Shown here in pieces: positions 11,738-21,420 of a DNA stretch of 64,000 nt (positions are counted from its first letter, which is position 1; each line of letters opens with the position of its first letter). The DNA is from Sequoia sempervirens (Eukaryota; Streptophyta; Pinopsida; Cupressales; Cupressaceae). Made by a program: the position numbers and the translations under genes. The stretch lies in assembly GCA_007258455.2 (NCBI GenBank), contig VDFB02270651.1, positions 494,458,320 through 494,522,319 on the forward strand, in the 5' to 3' direction. The notes beneath the pieces are model-generated. The model saw only the letters and a list, made by a program, of their open reading frames with translations. It was not told the DNA's origin and made no database searches.

Positions 11738-12844
11738 TCATAAAAGATTGTCATAAGTATCCCATTATCATGCATAGTCCAACCAAAGGTTAGCATAAAA
11801 TTAGATAAAGCATTTAAGAACTATGACAAATCATCGATCTTCGAAAATCCAGAAAAATCAAACAATCTGGGAAAACGAGGTAAACCGGGAAAATCCAGTC
11901 GGGGTGAAATTTCGGAGAAATCTGACCCAGATGGATTCCTTTTGCCAAAACATCATTAGTGAAATAAATCATTAGTACGGACAAAAGATCATAAGATAAT
12001 CATGAAATTCATTCATTGGCAACAAGAAATTAGCATTTAACCATTATTCCACGAATCCTATCCTCGAAAAATCAAAAGAAATAAAACCAGACAAGAAAAC
12101 TAGAAAAATCCAGATAGGAAGGATTTTCGTGGATAGTTCAAATATTCCGAAATTCGCTATACCCCGCGGAATTGGCCGAAACCGGGAAAATTCGGGTGCG
12201 CAGGAATTCCGTGGACACCTCAGAAACCAGACGAATGACAAGCGAACCAACGTCTAAATGATCATGCAGAATTCCTCACTTGGGTTCAAATGATTTCAAA
12301 ATCGATGCCAACCAATCAAGATTCAAAATGTAAACGAATTCAAGTTCTCAAGGCTCTCAAATGACCACTTTCCATGAAAAAACAACGATGCCCTAATTTG
12401 ATGACCAGACTTCTGCCATGGAAAATAGTGTAAGCTCGGGATCTAAGATACCAACTACAAAGGTCAATCCAAGGCACTCCGAATCCTCACAAGGTAGGGG
12501 ACAGTTAAACCTCGGTGCAAGATATAAAATTATGACAGTTCAACCATTGTTAGTCGTTTTGAGCAAAACACCTGAAACCCTAATCTCGCCAAATATGATG
12601 AACGACACATCTAGAAATAAAATCCTACCCCAAATGTCCATCAACACTGACCCATCTAATATCTAATGAGTAAACACAAATACGCATGGCACGGGTGATG
12701 AGGTTTTCACGAAGAGATGGGTCCAACCCTAATTCGATAAGAGGAAAATCGTGACTAAACATGGGCCGACCTAAAATGACCACCAATCAACATAGAACAG
12801 TTCAATCATCATGCAAACAGATAAAAGGGCCAATGATAACCTAC
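11732..12844 (-). other. Predicted intron in the LORF 5' leader (LTR-1)
   Basis: On the minus strand the donor is ATG|GTAGGTTATC at 12844 and the acceptor is TGAGTGCAG ending at 11732. The interval of 1,113 bases has no coding potential. The same donor hexamer GTAGGT and an acceptor beside the LORF start occur at the same places in LTR-A, LTR-B and LTR-C, although the rest of the interval has diverged strongly. Confidence 0.6.
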
Positions 12845-13029
12845 CATGGATCAGCGTGGATGAAACTTGAACATGAAGAAGCGACTGTGAGATGAGTATT
12901 CCCTAGCAACGGAAACCTTAATTTGCACTCCACCAATTCACACGCAAGCAGCTCGAAATCGATGATCAAAGCTTGAGCAAGTAATGCACTTCAAACGTTT
13001 CAGCAACAAACAAATGAAGAATGATGTCG

Positions 13030-13075
13030 AAATGATGCCTAAAAGGTTTTAAATCCACCCACATATGTGTCTGAG
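13030..13075 (-). promoter_or_regulatory. TATA-like box upstream of LORF (LTR-1)
   Basis: The minus strand reads GGTGGATTTAAAACC around 13046-13054, about 200 bases before the GTAGGT donor. LTR-A and LTR-B have a perfect TATAAATAT 167 bases before their donors, and a TTAATG(C/G) word upstream is shared. This copy is weaker, presumably decayed. Confidence 0.4.
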
Positions 13076-13099
13076 TAATGGTACCCTAGGCATTAATGA

Positions 13100-13440
13100 A
13101 TGATAAGACATATCTAAAAAAAATCCAGAAACCCGAGCCTAGGACAGAATTTTAGAAAATCCCCAAATACGCGAAAAATCCAGATGAACACAAACTCCAC
13201 GGAAATAGTAGAAACTGGGATTTTAATGAAGTTTGAGACTTTATCACAGTCCAGGAAAATCCACCATAACCGGAAAATCCCGGATTGGAGCAGAAACCCG
13301 AATTCAGAAAGTTCAGCAATGAACAGACTATGAACCAGAGCCCGGGAAAATCCGTCGGAGCTGGAAAATCCTGGATTCATGTCAAAACCCGGATTTTCAC
13401 TTAAACCCCATTTACACCAATTTAAGCCTCAAGGTAAGAC
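13100..13440 (-). repeat. Cluster of GGAAAATCC/CCGGATTTTCC words in LTR-1
   Basis: On the plus strand at least eight variants of GGAAAATCC or AAAATCCGG occur here, with more at 11840-11930 and 12100-12200. LTR-C has an equivalent but different cluster (GGTAATCCGAG / CTCGGATTAC) at 42380-42850 and 43610-43700. These may be spaced regulatory sites in the upstream part of the LTR. Confidence 0.45.
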
Positions 13441-13514
13441 CAGAGCCAACAAGACCAATATCTCAAGACCTTAAAAAAACAAATTCCATAAAACCAAAAG
13501 GTCAAAAGACACCA

Positions 13515-13566
13515 TGACAAGAGGGTCCCTTTTGCAAGTGGGGCATGTGTACAAAACTGCACAACA
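13515..13566 (-). repeat. Terminal stem-loops at the 5' end of LTR-1
   Basis: The minus strand starts TGTTGTGCAGTTTTGTACAC, giving a TGTGC/G(T)ACA stem, then TGCCCCACTTGCAAAAGGGA, which can form a CCC…GGG stem. The same two-stem layout occurs in LTR-A (22349), LTR-B (32616) and LTR-C (43966) with different loop and stem bases. Confidence 0.5.
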
Positions 13567-15500
13567 ATATGTAGTCCCAGATTGCTGCCCCTTTATAGCA
13601 GATACCACCTCCACCTCCCATCATGGCTTGGTTGGCACAAAATCCTTCACCATTGCACTTCGTCGCTTACCATGACATACCCAAGATTCTAGAGGGCTTC
13701 TGTTCAAAATTCAATCCTCGTGACCCACAAAGGATGGTAGAAGAACAAATCAAGATATTTGAAACAATAATTACAGATATGCAGATCGGTCATGAAGATG
13801 ACGCATGCCTCCTTTTTCTGTACTCGTTGGGCGAGGAGTATTTTTACTAGTATATCAATTTGCCAAGGGGGTCCATTACCTCATGGGACCTCATGAAAAA
13901 TGCTTTCTTACAGAAGTATAAGTTTCCAATCAGCCCTTCAAAGCTATACCGAAATTTTATGTCAATTTGGAGGGAAGTTAATGAACCTATTGGATCCTTT
14001 AATGATCATTTTCATCGTGCCTTCATGAGACTTTAGGATCCATACATACACAATGATGTTGTAGCCCTCCTTGTCTACTATGCAGCATTGGTAAAGAGGA
14101 TGCATCTACTACTCACCTCGCTAGTGACTGGTTATGCGTAGGCTATTGTTGTTAGTGTAGACTTGGGGCAAAACATCTCCAATCCATTGCCTTCTTTAGT
14201 ACTGATATATCACCCAACACAGGTTCAAGGACTTAATCAAGCATTCACTCATCATATCCCTCTTATGAACCAGGTGCATCAACTTCCCATTATTTCGCAC
14301 CCTGGACAACCAATGAGTTATGCACCTCTTGTGCCTTCTTATTTGCAACCTCAACAACAACAAAGCTATCCTTAGGCTCCCCAACAACAACAGGTGTACC
14401 CTCAGTAATCGCAAGTACCATTATACCTATCGGGACCAAAATTCTCTCTAGCACATCAGAATCAGTCGGTAGCCCCGCCTTCTTCCTCCAAAATCAAGTC
14501 CGCAGCCGAGCAGCGCTGAGAATGACAAACTTGAAGAGCTAACTGAAATGATAAAGAAAATTTCTACAAAGATGACGCACTTAAAGAATCAGAATAATTA
14601 GTTATAGGCCTCCCAACGTAGCCTCCAGGCCAATCTTAATCGGGATAGCCAAGACAGCAGGGATGGTAGGGACAACTGGAAAGTAGGCACCTCTTCTGGG
14701 TAGAATTATGATAGAGGATAGAATTAAAATCAAAGCTTTGACAGGAGACCTTCTCAAAGGAAGAATCTCACTCGGAACACGAGGCCCAATAACAGAGGTG
14801 TCCCTACTTCTCTTGATCAGCCTGCCAACAATGAAAAGATGACCAGTGGAGTGTATCTCGCCGAGACAGCCTTGTTCGAATGGTGCCAAATTCACAAGAC
14901 CAGCAAACACTCTGAGTTGGATTGTCCTGAATTCCAAATAGCTGCTAAAATTTTCCAAGTGGAGGTCCAAAATGTTGTTGACAGTGTCGGTTGCAGAGAC
15001 ATCGTCCCATCTAAGCATTGTGACTCTTCTTGTCTTGTAGTCAACTAAGCCCCATTTCTGTAAAGTGACCACAATGAGCCCAAGGTGGATCCCACCCCCG
15101 TTAAGAGCGAAGAAGTGCAAGCGGTAAGTAACGAACAAACCTTGTCTCATTTTTTTGATTCAGTAGATAATGGCTAGTAGATGAGGAAAAATTGTGTGTA
15201 TATGTTCCACCAAAGGACATCTCCCTACTTCCTTAGAAATAGGCAGACGGGTGGACCATTCACAACTTCTACCCCACCAAACAATTTTACTACCCTGCCT
15301 AACCCTAATGCCAACAATAACCCTAGGCTTCCCCATGTATCCACTCAATATCTCAACAAGGATAGGCCTCAAAATCAGCCACATAATCAGCCTCAAGGCC
15401 AATCCCAAAATGAGTCAAGTCAAATGAAATTCCAACCTTCTAGCTTCGCCATAGGCCGAGCTTTCAACTCTAAGATTGAACAAATGGGTAAATATGTAGC
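13567..15500 (+). pseudogene. gag of element 2 (5'-truncated, broken)
   Basis: The recognisable part starts with a Pro-rich stretch at 13600, then the capsid domain MAWLAQNPSPLHFVAYHD, GFCSKFNPRDPQRMVEEQIK, CLLFLYSLGEEYFY-stop-Y. The stop replaces the Trp of element 1's FYWY (TGG to TAG). Downstream come Gln/Pro-rich stretches (YLQPQQQQSYP, about 14340), NYDRG-like repeats around 14700, and the Cys-His finger EWCQIHKTSKHSELDCP at about 14875-14935. The open segment 15181-15504 (NNFTTLPNPNANNNPRLP and following) continues gag. The left edge coincides with the LTR-1 boundary at 13566. Confidence 0.83.
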
Positions 15501-15504
15501 ATAA

Positions 15505-16377
15505 GAGTTCAAGAAAGTAAAAATTAGTTTATCTTCCTTTGAACTACTCAAAGTCCCTGTTGTAAGGCATGTCTTCTTTAAGGTACTTAATGGGACCCCA
15601 TCCTCTAAAACAACACAAGAGGCATTAGCTAAAAGAGTCACCTTTGAAGAACCTAGGCAGGAACTCGTGATCCAGGATAACACAGGGAAAAGGAAGGATG
15701 TTCCCTCAAACCAGTCTATAGGTAAACAACCAGAAAAGGAGCCAGATCATAAGAATAGGCATATTTCCAAGGATCGGCCATCTAGATAGACCAAGGATAA
15801 AACTGGAGATAAGAACAAGGTCCAAGTAGCTCAAGTAGACATGCCTACGAGCCTCTTTCAAGGAAAATTGGAAACACCACCCTTCCTCACCACCATCCAG
15901 ATATTCGGGAAGAATCTGCATAATTGCCTCATTAATTCCAGAGCATCAGCCAATGTCATGCCTGTGGCTGTATGCAAAGCCCTTGGGATTACCCCCATGC
16001 CTTCAAGGAAAAAGGTGACCCAACTGGACAAAACAAAGATAAATATTGTGGGAGAAATGAATCGAATCCCCATGCAGATTTTTGCATACCCAAGGGTGCA
16101 GCAGGTCATTTACATCCAACTTGTGGATATTCCTAATGCTTATAGAATCATCTTGGGACGGGCCTTCACCCATGCCTTGAACGGATATGCCGCTACATAC
16201 TTTTTGCATATGTGGCTTCCTTGGAAGGGACTTCCTAATCAGATCTGCATCGACCAGGAGCCTCGTATGAAGTACATGATCATGGAGTACAACCTAAATG
16301 AGGTGTTGTTTGTTGAGACAAAATTGGGAAATTACTGTCCCTTCGCCAGCCAGGGCAAATTCAAACCCCAGGAATAA
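15505..16377 (+). pseudogene. gag-protease linker and aspartic protease of element 2 (inactive)
   Basis: The linker (EFKKVKISLSSFELLKVP and following) leads into protease at about 15880-16260. The active-site block reads LINSRASANVM where element 1 has LLDSGASTNVI, so the catalytic Asp is Asn and the Gly is Arg; this copy cannot be active. The rest is well kept: VCKALGITP, KKVTQLDKTKINIVGEMNRIP and the second block AYRIILGRAFTHALNGYA. The open segment extends beyond protease into the conserved EPRMKYMIMEYN region, also found after protease in element 1. Confidence 0.85.
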
Positions 16378-17365
16378 TGTGTTGCCGAAGTACTCTTGGT
16401 GCAATGCTGCCCTCCAACCGACTTCACTAAAATGCCTTAGGATGTAGGGATACTGGTAGAGTTAGATGATAAACACGATGAAGACAACAACTTGGGACTA
16501 CTCAATGGTTTCTAGGAATTCATGGAAAAGTGTTCAAAGGACCAACTCAGTTTGGGTGCTCGAATGGATTTCCAGGATCTCTTGCTTCCAAATTGGTGTA
16601 GAATTCACAATGCTACCCACTCTGATTTTGATTGTTGCTTGTGCCACACAGTGGTAGAGCATATCAAAGAATCAACTGTCCCTTAGAAGGAAACACCAAA
16701 AGAAGTGCCAGTAGATCCACCAGATGTTAAACACGTTGAGTTGAAACTGTCCCCAAAGGTCACAAAGGTAACCACCCAACCAAAATGAAATAAGAGCTTA
16801 GTTGGACCTAGAGTCAAGGAGATTTCCAACTTTTGGACGCTTCAATTTGATGGATCTAAATCAAAACAAGGAGCTGGTGTCAGGTACGAACTCATCAGCC
16901 CAACGGGTAAGACCTTTCTTGCTGCCCATAGGATGCAATTTTATTGCACCAATAATGTAGCAGAATACGAGGAATTAGTCCATGGTATTCTTATGGCTTT
17001 AAAGAAAAATTTCAAAATGCTACAAGTTTTTCGGGGATTCAGAACTCGTAGTCAAACAAGTTAGGAAATTGTATTCCTACCATGATAGAAGACTTGCAAA
17101 CTATAGGCACAGGGTTTGGGATCTCTTAGAAGGTTTTGATGCATTCAATATACAACTGAACCCTCGTGCTCAGAATCATACAACTGATGCATTGGCTCAG
17201 GTAGCCAATACTTTGCAACCCCTCTCCTTGTCTGGGCTTAAGAAATTTATAGTTGAATTGACATCCACACCATCCATCCTGGATAATGTCACTCATTTTC
17301 AGGTCTTCATTGACGACAAACACATCCTTGAATTCATGATGAGTTCCAATGTATTTTCCACCTAG
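16378..17365 (+). pseudogene. CHHC finger plus archaeal-type RNase H of element 2
   Basis: Same composition and position as in element 1. The second Cys-His finger is at about 16595-16640 (NWCRIHNATHSDFDCC). The archaeal-type RNase H runs from 16836 (LQFDGSKSKQGAGV, TNNVAEYEELVHGI) and, after a frameshift near 17032, continues with GDSELVVKQV and TTDALAQVANTL. The four catalytic acidic residues are recognisable. Stops interrupt the segment before the RNase H. The domain precedes RT here too, so the unusual order is a family trait and not a rearrangement of one copy. Confidence 0.82.
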
Positions 17366-17645
17366 ATAATTGATGAGGCTGACCCGGAAGAAGCCAAATT
17401 GGATATAGAAGGAGTTATCAACCTAAAAACCAACACGATTCCCAGAGGCATGGTTTAGTTTGAATGCATATTTTATTTGGACCAGATCAGAGACTAGGAT
17501 CGACAAACAAAGAAGGAATCCATAAGCAACCAATGTGATGCTCACAACCTTGGCACTGTATAAGAGATCAAAAATGTTTTTATTGGCAAAGTATGCACAC
17601 CCGAGGAAAAGAAGGGAGTCATTGATGCTTTGTGGAGGTATCACG
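17366..17645 (+). other. Linker toward RT in element 2, interrupted by an insertion
   Basis: The homologue of 2731-3119 in element 1. It encodes EEAKLDIEGVINLKTN-like acidic residues and, near the end, GVIDALWRYHG, where the reading is broken at CACG (17642-17645) by the inverted-repeat element. The reading resumes at 18759 (CACG again) in the same frame. Confidence 0.65.
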
Positions 17646-18758
17646 GGGTGAAGCCACAATAGTGGTTTACAATTTGACGGAGGAAGGAAAACTGAGAAAA
17701 AATGACCCCATGGAAAAAAAAGTGATTTTGGGGGTTTGTACAAACCTAGAAGTTCGACTAAACCAAAAAGGGGTTCGACCGAACATCGGTTTGAGCGAAC
17801 CCCTTAAACTTTTTTCCGCCAAAAAAAAAAAATGCATATGAAAGGGGTTCGAGTGAACCCCCTTGAAGAGGTTCACTCAAACCTAGGTTTCAATGAACCA
17901 TGGTTCGAATGAACACCTAGGGGTTCGCTTGAACCCCTACAAGTTTGTACAAACCCCCTAAATGCTCATCCCCTCCCTGAGACATAAAAAACCTAAAATT
18001 TGGCACTTTGGAGCTTGAGTTGAGGATGAAAATGGAGGAATCTTCACAAACCCAACTGGAATCAAGTAGTCCTCAGAATGAGCTATCCAACGAATATAAT
18101 TTTAATATGTTTTGGTTTTATTATGTATTTGTTTTTTTAGTTTTATTAAACATAGGTTTTTCATCGAAAACGAAGGTCTTTGTTCTGCACATGTGGAAAA
18201 ATAGCAGATTATAAAAATAAAAATTGAAAAATATGAGTACACCAGATATTGAAGTCCTTGATCCAACCAAAAAACAAAAATTGAATTTTGATATATACAA
18301 AAAAAGTTATGTGTTATACGGTCGCACTATGTCTGAATTGTAATTGGTTTAACTTTGAAACTTGATTAAAGAAAAAATATTCAATAAAAATTTCTCTAAC
18401 CAAGTGGAAGCACTAGATATCAGAGTTACAAATCTAAATTTAGAAGAATTAGAATTTTATTCTTCATGGCAAAAAAGTTATATGTTATACGGTGTGCACC
18501 ACTTTTTAAAAATATTGTTTTCTGAAAAAAACCAGTTTTCATGGGAGATGTAAAAGAAGTGCAATATAATTCCAAAAATTTTGAAAAAAATATTTTTAGA
18601 ATCTACAGACAAAATGTGACGAGACTCTAATTTGCATCATCTTCAAATTCTTCACGGTTTAGCTGCTATAGGTGCCTGAATGTGAAGATTTAGTTAAAAA
18701 TAATAATTTCAGTGTCCAGTTTGGCCAAAAATTGTAAACCACTATTGTGAGATCACCC
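17646..18758 (+). mobile_element. 1.1 kb non-autonomous DNA transposon (MITE-like) with terminal inverted repeats
   Basis: The left end GGGTGA-N3-CACAATAGTGGTTTACAATT (17646-17675) is the inverse of the right end (18728-18758): AATTGTAAACCACTATTGTG-N3-TCACCC. CACG flanks both sides, and taking the element out leaves the pol reading frame of element 2 in register. It encodes no transposase; the small open frames are not convincing. The left third (17733-17960) is packed with nested hairpins. The right part has a repeated word (AAGTTATGTGTTATACGGT at about 18305, AAGTTATATGTTATACGGT at about 18475). The superfamily is unclear: a 4-bp duplication does not fit hAT, Mutator or CACTA well, and it could be the visible core of a longer, decayed duplication. 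Confidence 0.72.
17733..17962. repeat. Nested palindromic cluster inside the MITE-like element
   Basis: The outer arms are GGGGGTTTGTACAAAC (about 17733) and GTTTGTACAAACCCCC (about 17944). Between them several GGGGTTCG…CGAACCCC and GGTTC…GAACC hairpins lie end to end (17772-17806, 17844-17862, 17870-17901, 17902-17937). The unit word is close to GGGGTTCGANTGAACCCC. On either strand an RNA of this region could fold into a multi-branched structure. Confidence 0.65.
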
Positions 18759-19570
18759 CACGGCGTGGTGGCATGGAGATATGAGGATCTAAAGACCTAT
18801 GAAACCTCCATTAGCACACACACCATCCCTCTCAAGACAGAAGTGAGGCCATTCCACCAACGACGTCCTATTAACGCCTTATTGGAACACGTCATTTACA
18901 AAGAGGTACAAAAGTTGCTTTCAACAAGTATTATATTCCCAGTCAGATATTCTACATGGGTGGCCAACTTGGTTCCGGTCAAGAAAAAGAATGGGGAAAT
19001 CAGATTTTGTGTAGAATTTTGCAATTTGAATAGAGTTTTGGACGATAACTATCCAGTGCCTTCATTGGATGAGGTACTGCAGATTGTCAACGACTCCCAA
19101 ATGATGTCCTTCCTCGATGGGTACTCTAGATATAACCAAGTTATGGTGCAGTACGAAGACTGCCTTAAGACAGCATTGACCACCAAGTGGGGGACCTCCG
19201 CTTACAGGAGGATGCCCTTTGGATTTATCAATGCTAGTGCCACTTTCCAGCATGCCATAGATATTGCCTTCAAAGATCTGATTGGGAAATGCATAATCAT
19301 CTACATGGATGATTTAACTGTGTTCTCTAAAAGGCGGACTGATCATGTCACTGATTTATGCAAGGTGTTTCAGAGGTGTAGGGAGTTTGGAGTTTCCCTT
19401 AACCCAAGGAAGTGCATTTTTGGCGTCGGTGAGGGTAAATTGCTTGGACATGTCATTTCAGAGTAGGGAATCTCCATAGACCTTGAATGCATCCAATCTT
19501 TGCTAAAAATTCCCCCACCAGGCAGTAAGAAAGAATTAAAACCCTTCTTTGGAAAGATCAACTTTGTCAA
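18759..19570 (+). pseudogene. Reverse transcriptase of element 2 (well preserved)
   Basis: A 239-residue open segment plus a short continuation. Blocks: HGVVAWRYEDLKTYETSI, EVQKLLSTSIIFPVRYSTWVAN, KNGEIRFCVEFCNLNRVLDD, NYPVPSLDEVLQ, MMSFLDGYSRYNQV, YRRMPFGFINASATFQHA, IIYMDDLTVFSKR (intact YMDD), FGVSLNPRKCIFGVGEGKLLGHVISE. A stop (TAG) at about 19465 separates the thumb (FFGKINFVKKFI) from the palm. The typical VDFRNLN block has Val-Glu-Phe-Cys here, so one catalytic-site neighbour is altered. This is the best RT for placing the family in a tree. Confidence 0.92.
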
Positions 19571-19689
19571 GAAATTCATCACGCGTTTTGCTAAGATTGT
19601 TAAACCGCTCAACGCCATGTTAAAACAAGATGCCAAAGTTGAGTGGACTCCCGAAGCCAAATAGGTTTTTGAAGAAATCAAACGGGCCA

Positions 19690-20100
19690 TTGTTGAGGCA
19701 CCTATACTCATCAGCCCAAACTATCTGAAGCCATTCTACATCTACTCATTCACTTTAGAGCATTCTTGTGCCAACATTCTAACTCAGAAAGATGAAGAGG
19801 AAAACGAGCACGTGATCACCTTCATGACTACTCCTTTGAAAGATGTTGAATTACGCTACCACAGCGTAGAAAAGAAATCATATGCCCTCATTAGGGGAGT
19901 GAAGAAATTTAGGCATTATATCTTGCGTAATAAAGTGTTTGCCATTGTCGCCGACCCAACAGTGAAAACACTGCTCATGTAGAATGAATTAGGCAAATGA
20001 AAGGCCAAGTGGGTCACATTGTTCTAGGATTATGATATGGAAATCCAACCAATGCAGTTGGTGAGAGGACAAGTACTCACCCATAAAATTGTTGAAGCAA
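19690..20100 (+). pseudogene. Ty3/gypsy-type RNase H of element 2 (degenerate)
   Basis: Residues FYIYSFTLEHSCANILTQKD, then TFMTTPLKDVELRYHSVEKK and GVKKFRHYILRNKVF. The first catalytic Asp is Phe (SFTL), matching element 1. Stops at about 19663 and 19981 break the reading. It runs straight into the connection and integrase segment, so there is no second RNase H on this side of RT. Confidence 0.8.
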
Positions 20101-21420
20101 TAGTAGAAATAGGACCCAAACTTATAGTGCAACAATACCAGCTCGAGGATGTTTCCCAGGGAGAATGGTACAAGGACATCATCTATTATTTCCTAAACCA
20201 AAGGTGTCCACCTTATTTACAAGGAGTCCAAAAATGTGCTCTTAGACTAAAAATCAGCAATTACATGTTGCAGGGGTCCATTTTATACAAGAAAAAACAT
20301 GAAGGCATCTACTTGAGATGCCTTGGCAAGGAAGAGGCAGATCAAGTCTTGAAGGAGTTTCATGACAAGTTTGGCACTGGCCACGGATCTGGGCCCTCTA
20401 CTGCACATTAGATACTAAGAGCGGGGTATTATTGGCCAACATTCTTCAAGGATGCTTATTGTCATGTTTGCTCATGTCATACATATCAGACCGCCACCAT
20501 CGAAGAAAATAATGTTGTTGTCCTACTGTAGCCCATGTTGGAGGTGAGACCGTTTGCACAATGGGGTCTTGATTTCATTGGTCTGGTAATCCCTTCATCA
20601 TCTATGAGACACAGGTACATTCTTACCACTACTTATTACTGCACTAGATGGATAGAAGCAATTGTATGTAGGCAATGCACAACTGAGGTAGTTACAAATT
20701 TTTTGGAAGGTTTCATTTTAAATCGCTTTGGTTGTCCTTATGCATTGGTGTGTGATAATGGACCTGCATTTGCTTCATTAAAATTTTCTAGTTGGGCCTT
20801 CGACTACGGGATTTCCCTTAAGTTTTCATCTAATTACTACCCTCAAGGCAATGGCCTTGCTGAGTCCACAAACAAGAACCTGATCATAGTGATCAAGAAA
20901 TTACTCGATAGGAACCCAAAAGACTAGCATACCTAGCTCCGATTTTCCCTTTGGGCATACCGCACTCGCCACATGGTTGTCCTTGGTGACTCCCCATTTC
21001 ATCTTGTCTATGGTTTAGAACCCATATTTCCTATCCACTTGAAGATTCCCACTCTCCAATATATCAGCAACTTTTACGAAGGGGGGAATTGTAGAGAAGC
21101 TCGGTTAGCTGAGCTCTTGCATTTAGAAGAAGTACGAGACCGTGCAATAGAAAATTTTTCCAAACATCAGGGCATGGTTAAGAGATGGTTCGACTGCCAA
21201 GCCAAAATCAAGGCCTTTAGAATTGCAAATTTAGTCTTGTATTGGGACAAGGCCCATGAGAAGAAATGATGACACAATAAATTCAACAAGCTTTGGCTTG
21301 GACCCTTTCAAATAGATGAAATTTTGGGAGACAATGCTTTCTGCCTAAAGACCTTAACTGGTGAAGACATCCCATTGCTAGTCAATGGGAAACACCTGAA
21401 GCATTACTTCCAAGCCTAAG
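20101..21420 (+). pseudogene. Integrase of element 2 (broken)
   Basis: Zinc-binding region: GIYLRCLGKEEADQVLKEFH…GTGHGS, then CSCHTY, where the last Cys of the pair has become Tyr (element 1: CHTC). Core: WGLDFIGLV (D), VCDNGPAFASLKF (D) and YYPQGNGLAESTNKN (E), all three catalytic residues kept. Then WAYRTRHMVVLGDSPFHLVYG and the C-terminal domain with LVLYWDKAHEKK, a stop, and KLWLGPFQIDEILGDNAF (GPY/F motif, about 21285-21340). The coding region ends at 21420. Stops at about 20409, 20925 and 21270 prevent function. Confidence 0.9.

Larger units (their letters stand above)
1..13566 (-). mobile_element. Element 1: Tat-like Ty3/gypsy retrotransposon (5' LTR plus gag-pol; 3' end outside window)
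   Basis: Read on the minus strand the order is a 6.5 kb LTR, a PBS-like sequence, gag, aspartic protease, archaeal-type RNase H, reverse transcriptase, RNase H and integrase, ending in an A/C-rich stretch at the window edge. The 3' LTR must lie left of position 1. Every domain is recognisable but broken by stops and a few frameshifts, so the copy is not functional. Its outer LTR edge (13566) abuts gag codons of element 2, which runs on the other strand, so element 1 inserted into element 2. If the missing LTR is similar in size, the intact element would exceed 20 kb. Confidence 0.88.
7067..13566 (-). repeat. LTR-1: 6.5 kb 5' LTR of element 1, containing a gene-like unit
   Basis: On the minus strand it starts TGTTGTGC (13566) and ends CATCAACA (7067), a TGTTG…CAACA pair. 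It is bounded by gag codons of two different elements: element 2 gag on the right, and element 1 PBS and gag on the left. The whole 6.5 kb therefore belongs to one LTR. In minus-strand order it holds terminal hairpins, a motif-rich 5' section, a TATA-like box (13046), a donor (12844), an intron, LORF (11737-8149) and a 1.08 kb end section. The end section matches the ends of LTR-A and LTR-B (shared block around 'GACCTTGGGGTGATTTTCAA'). Confidence 0.85.
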
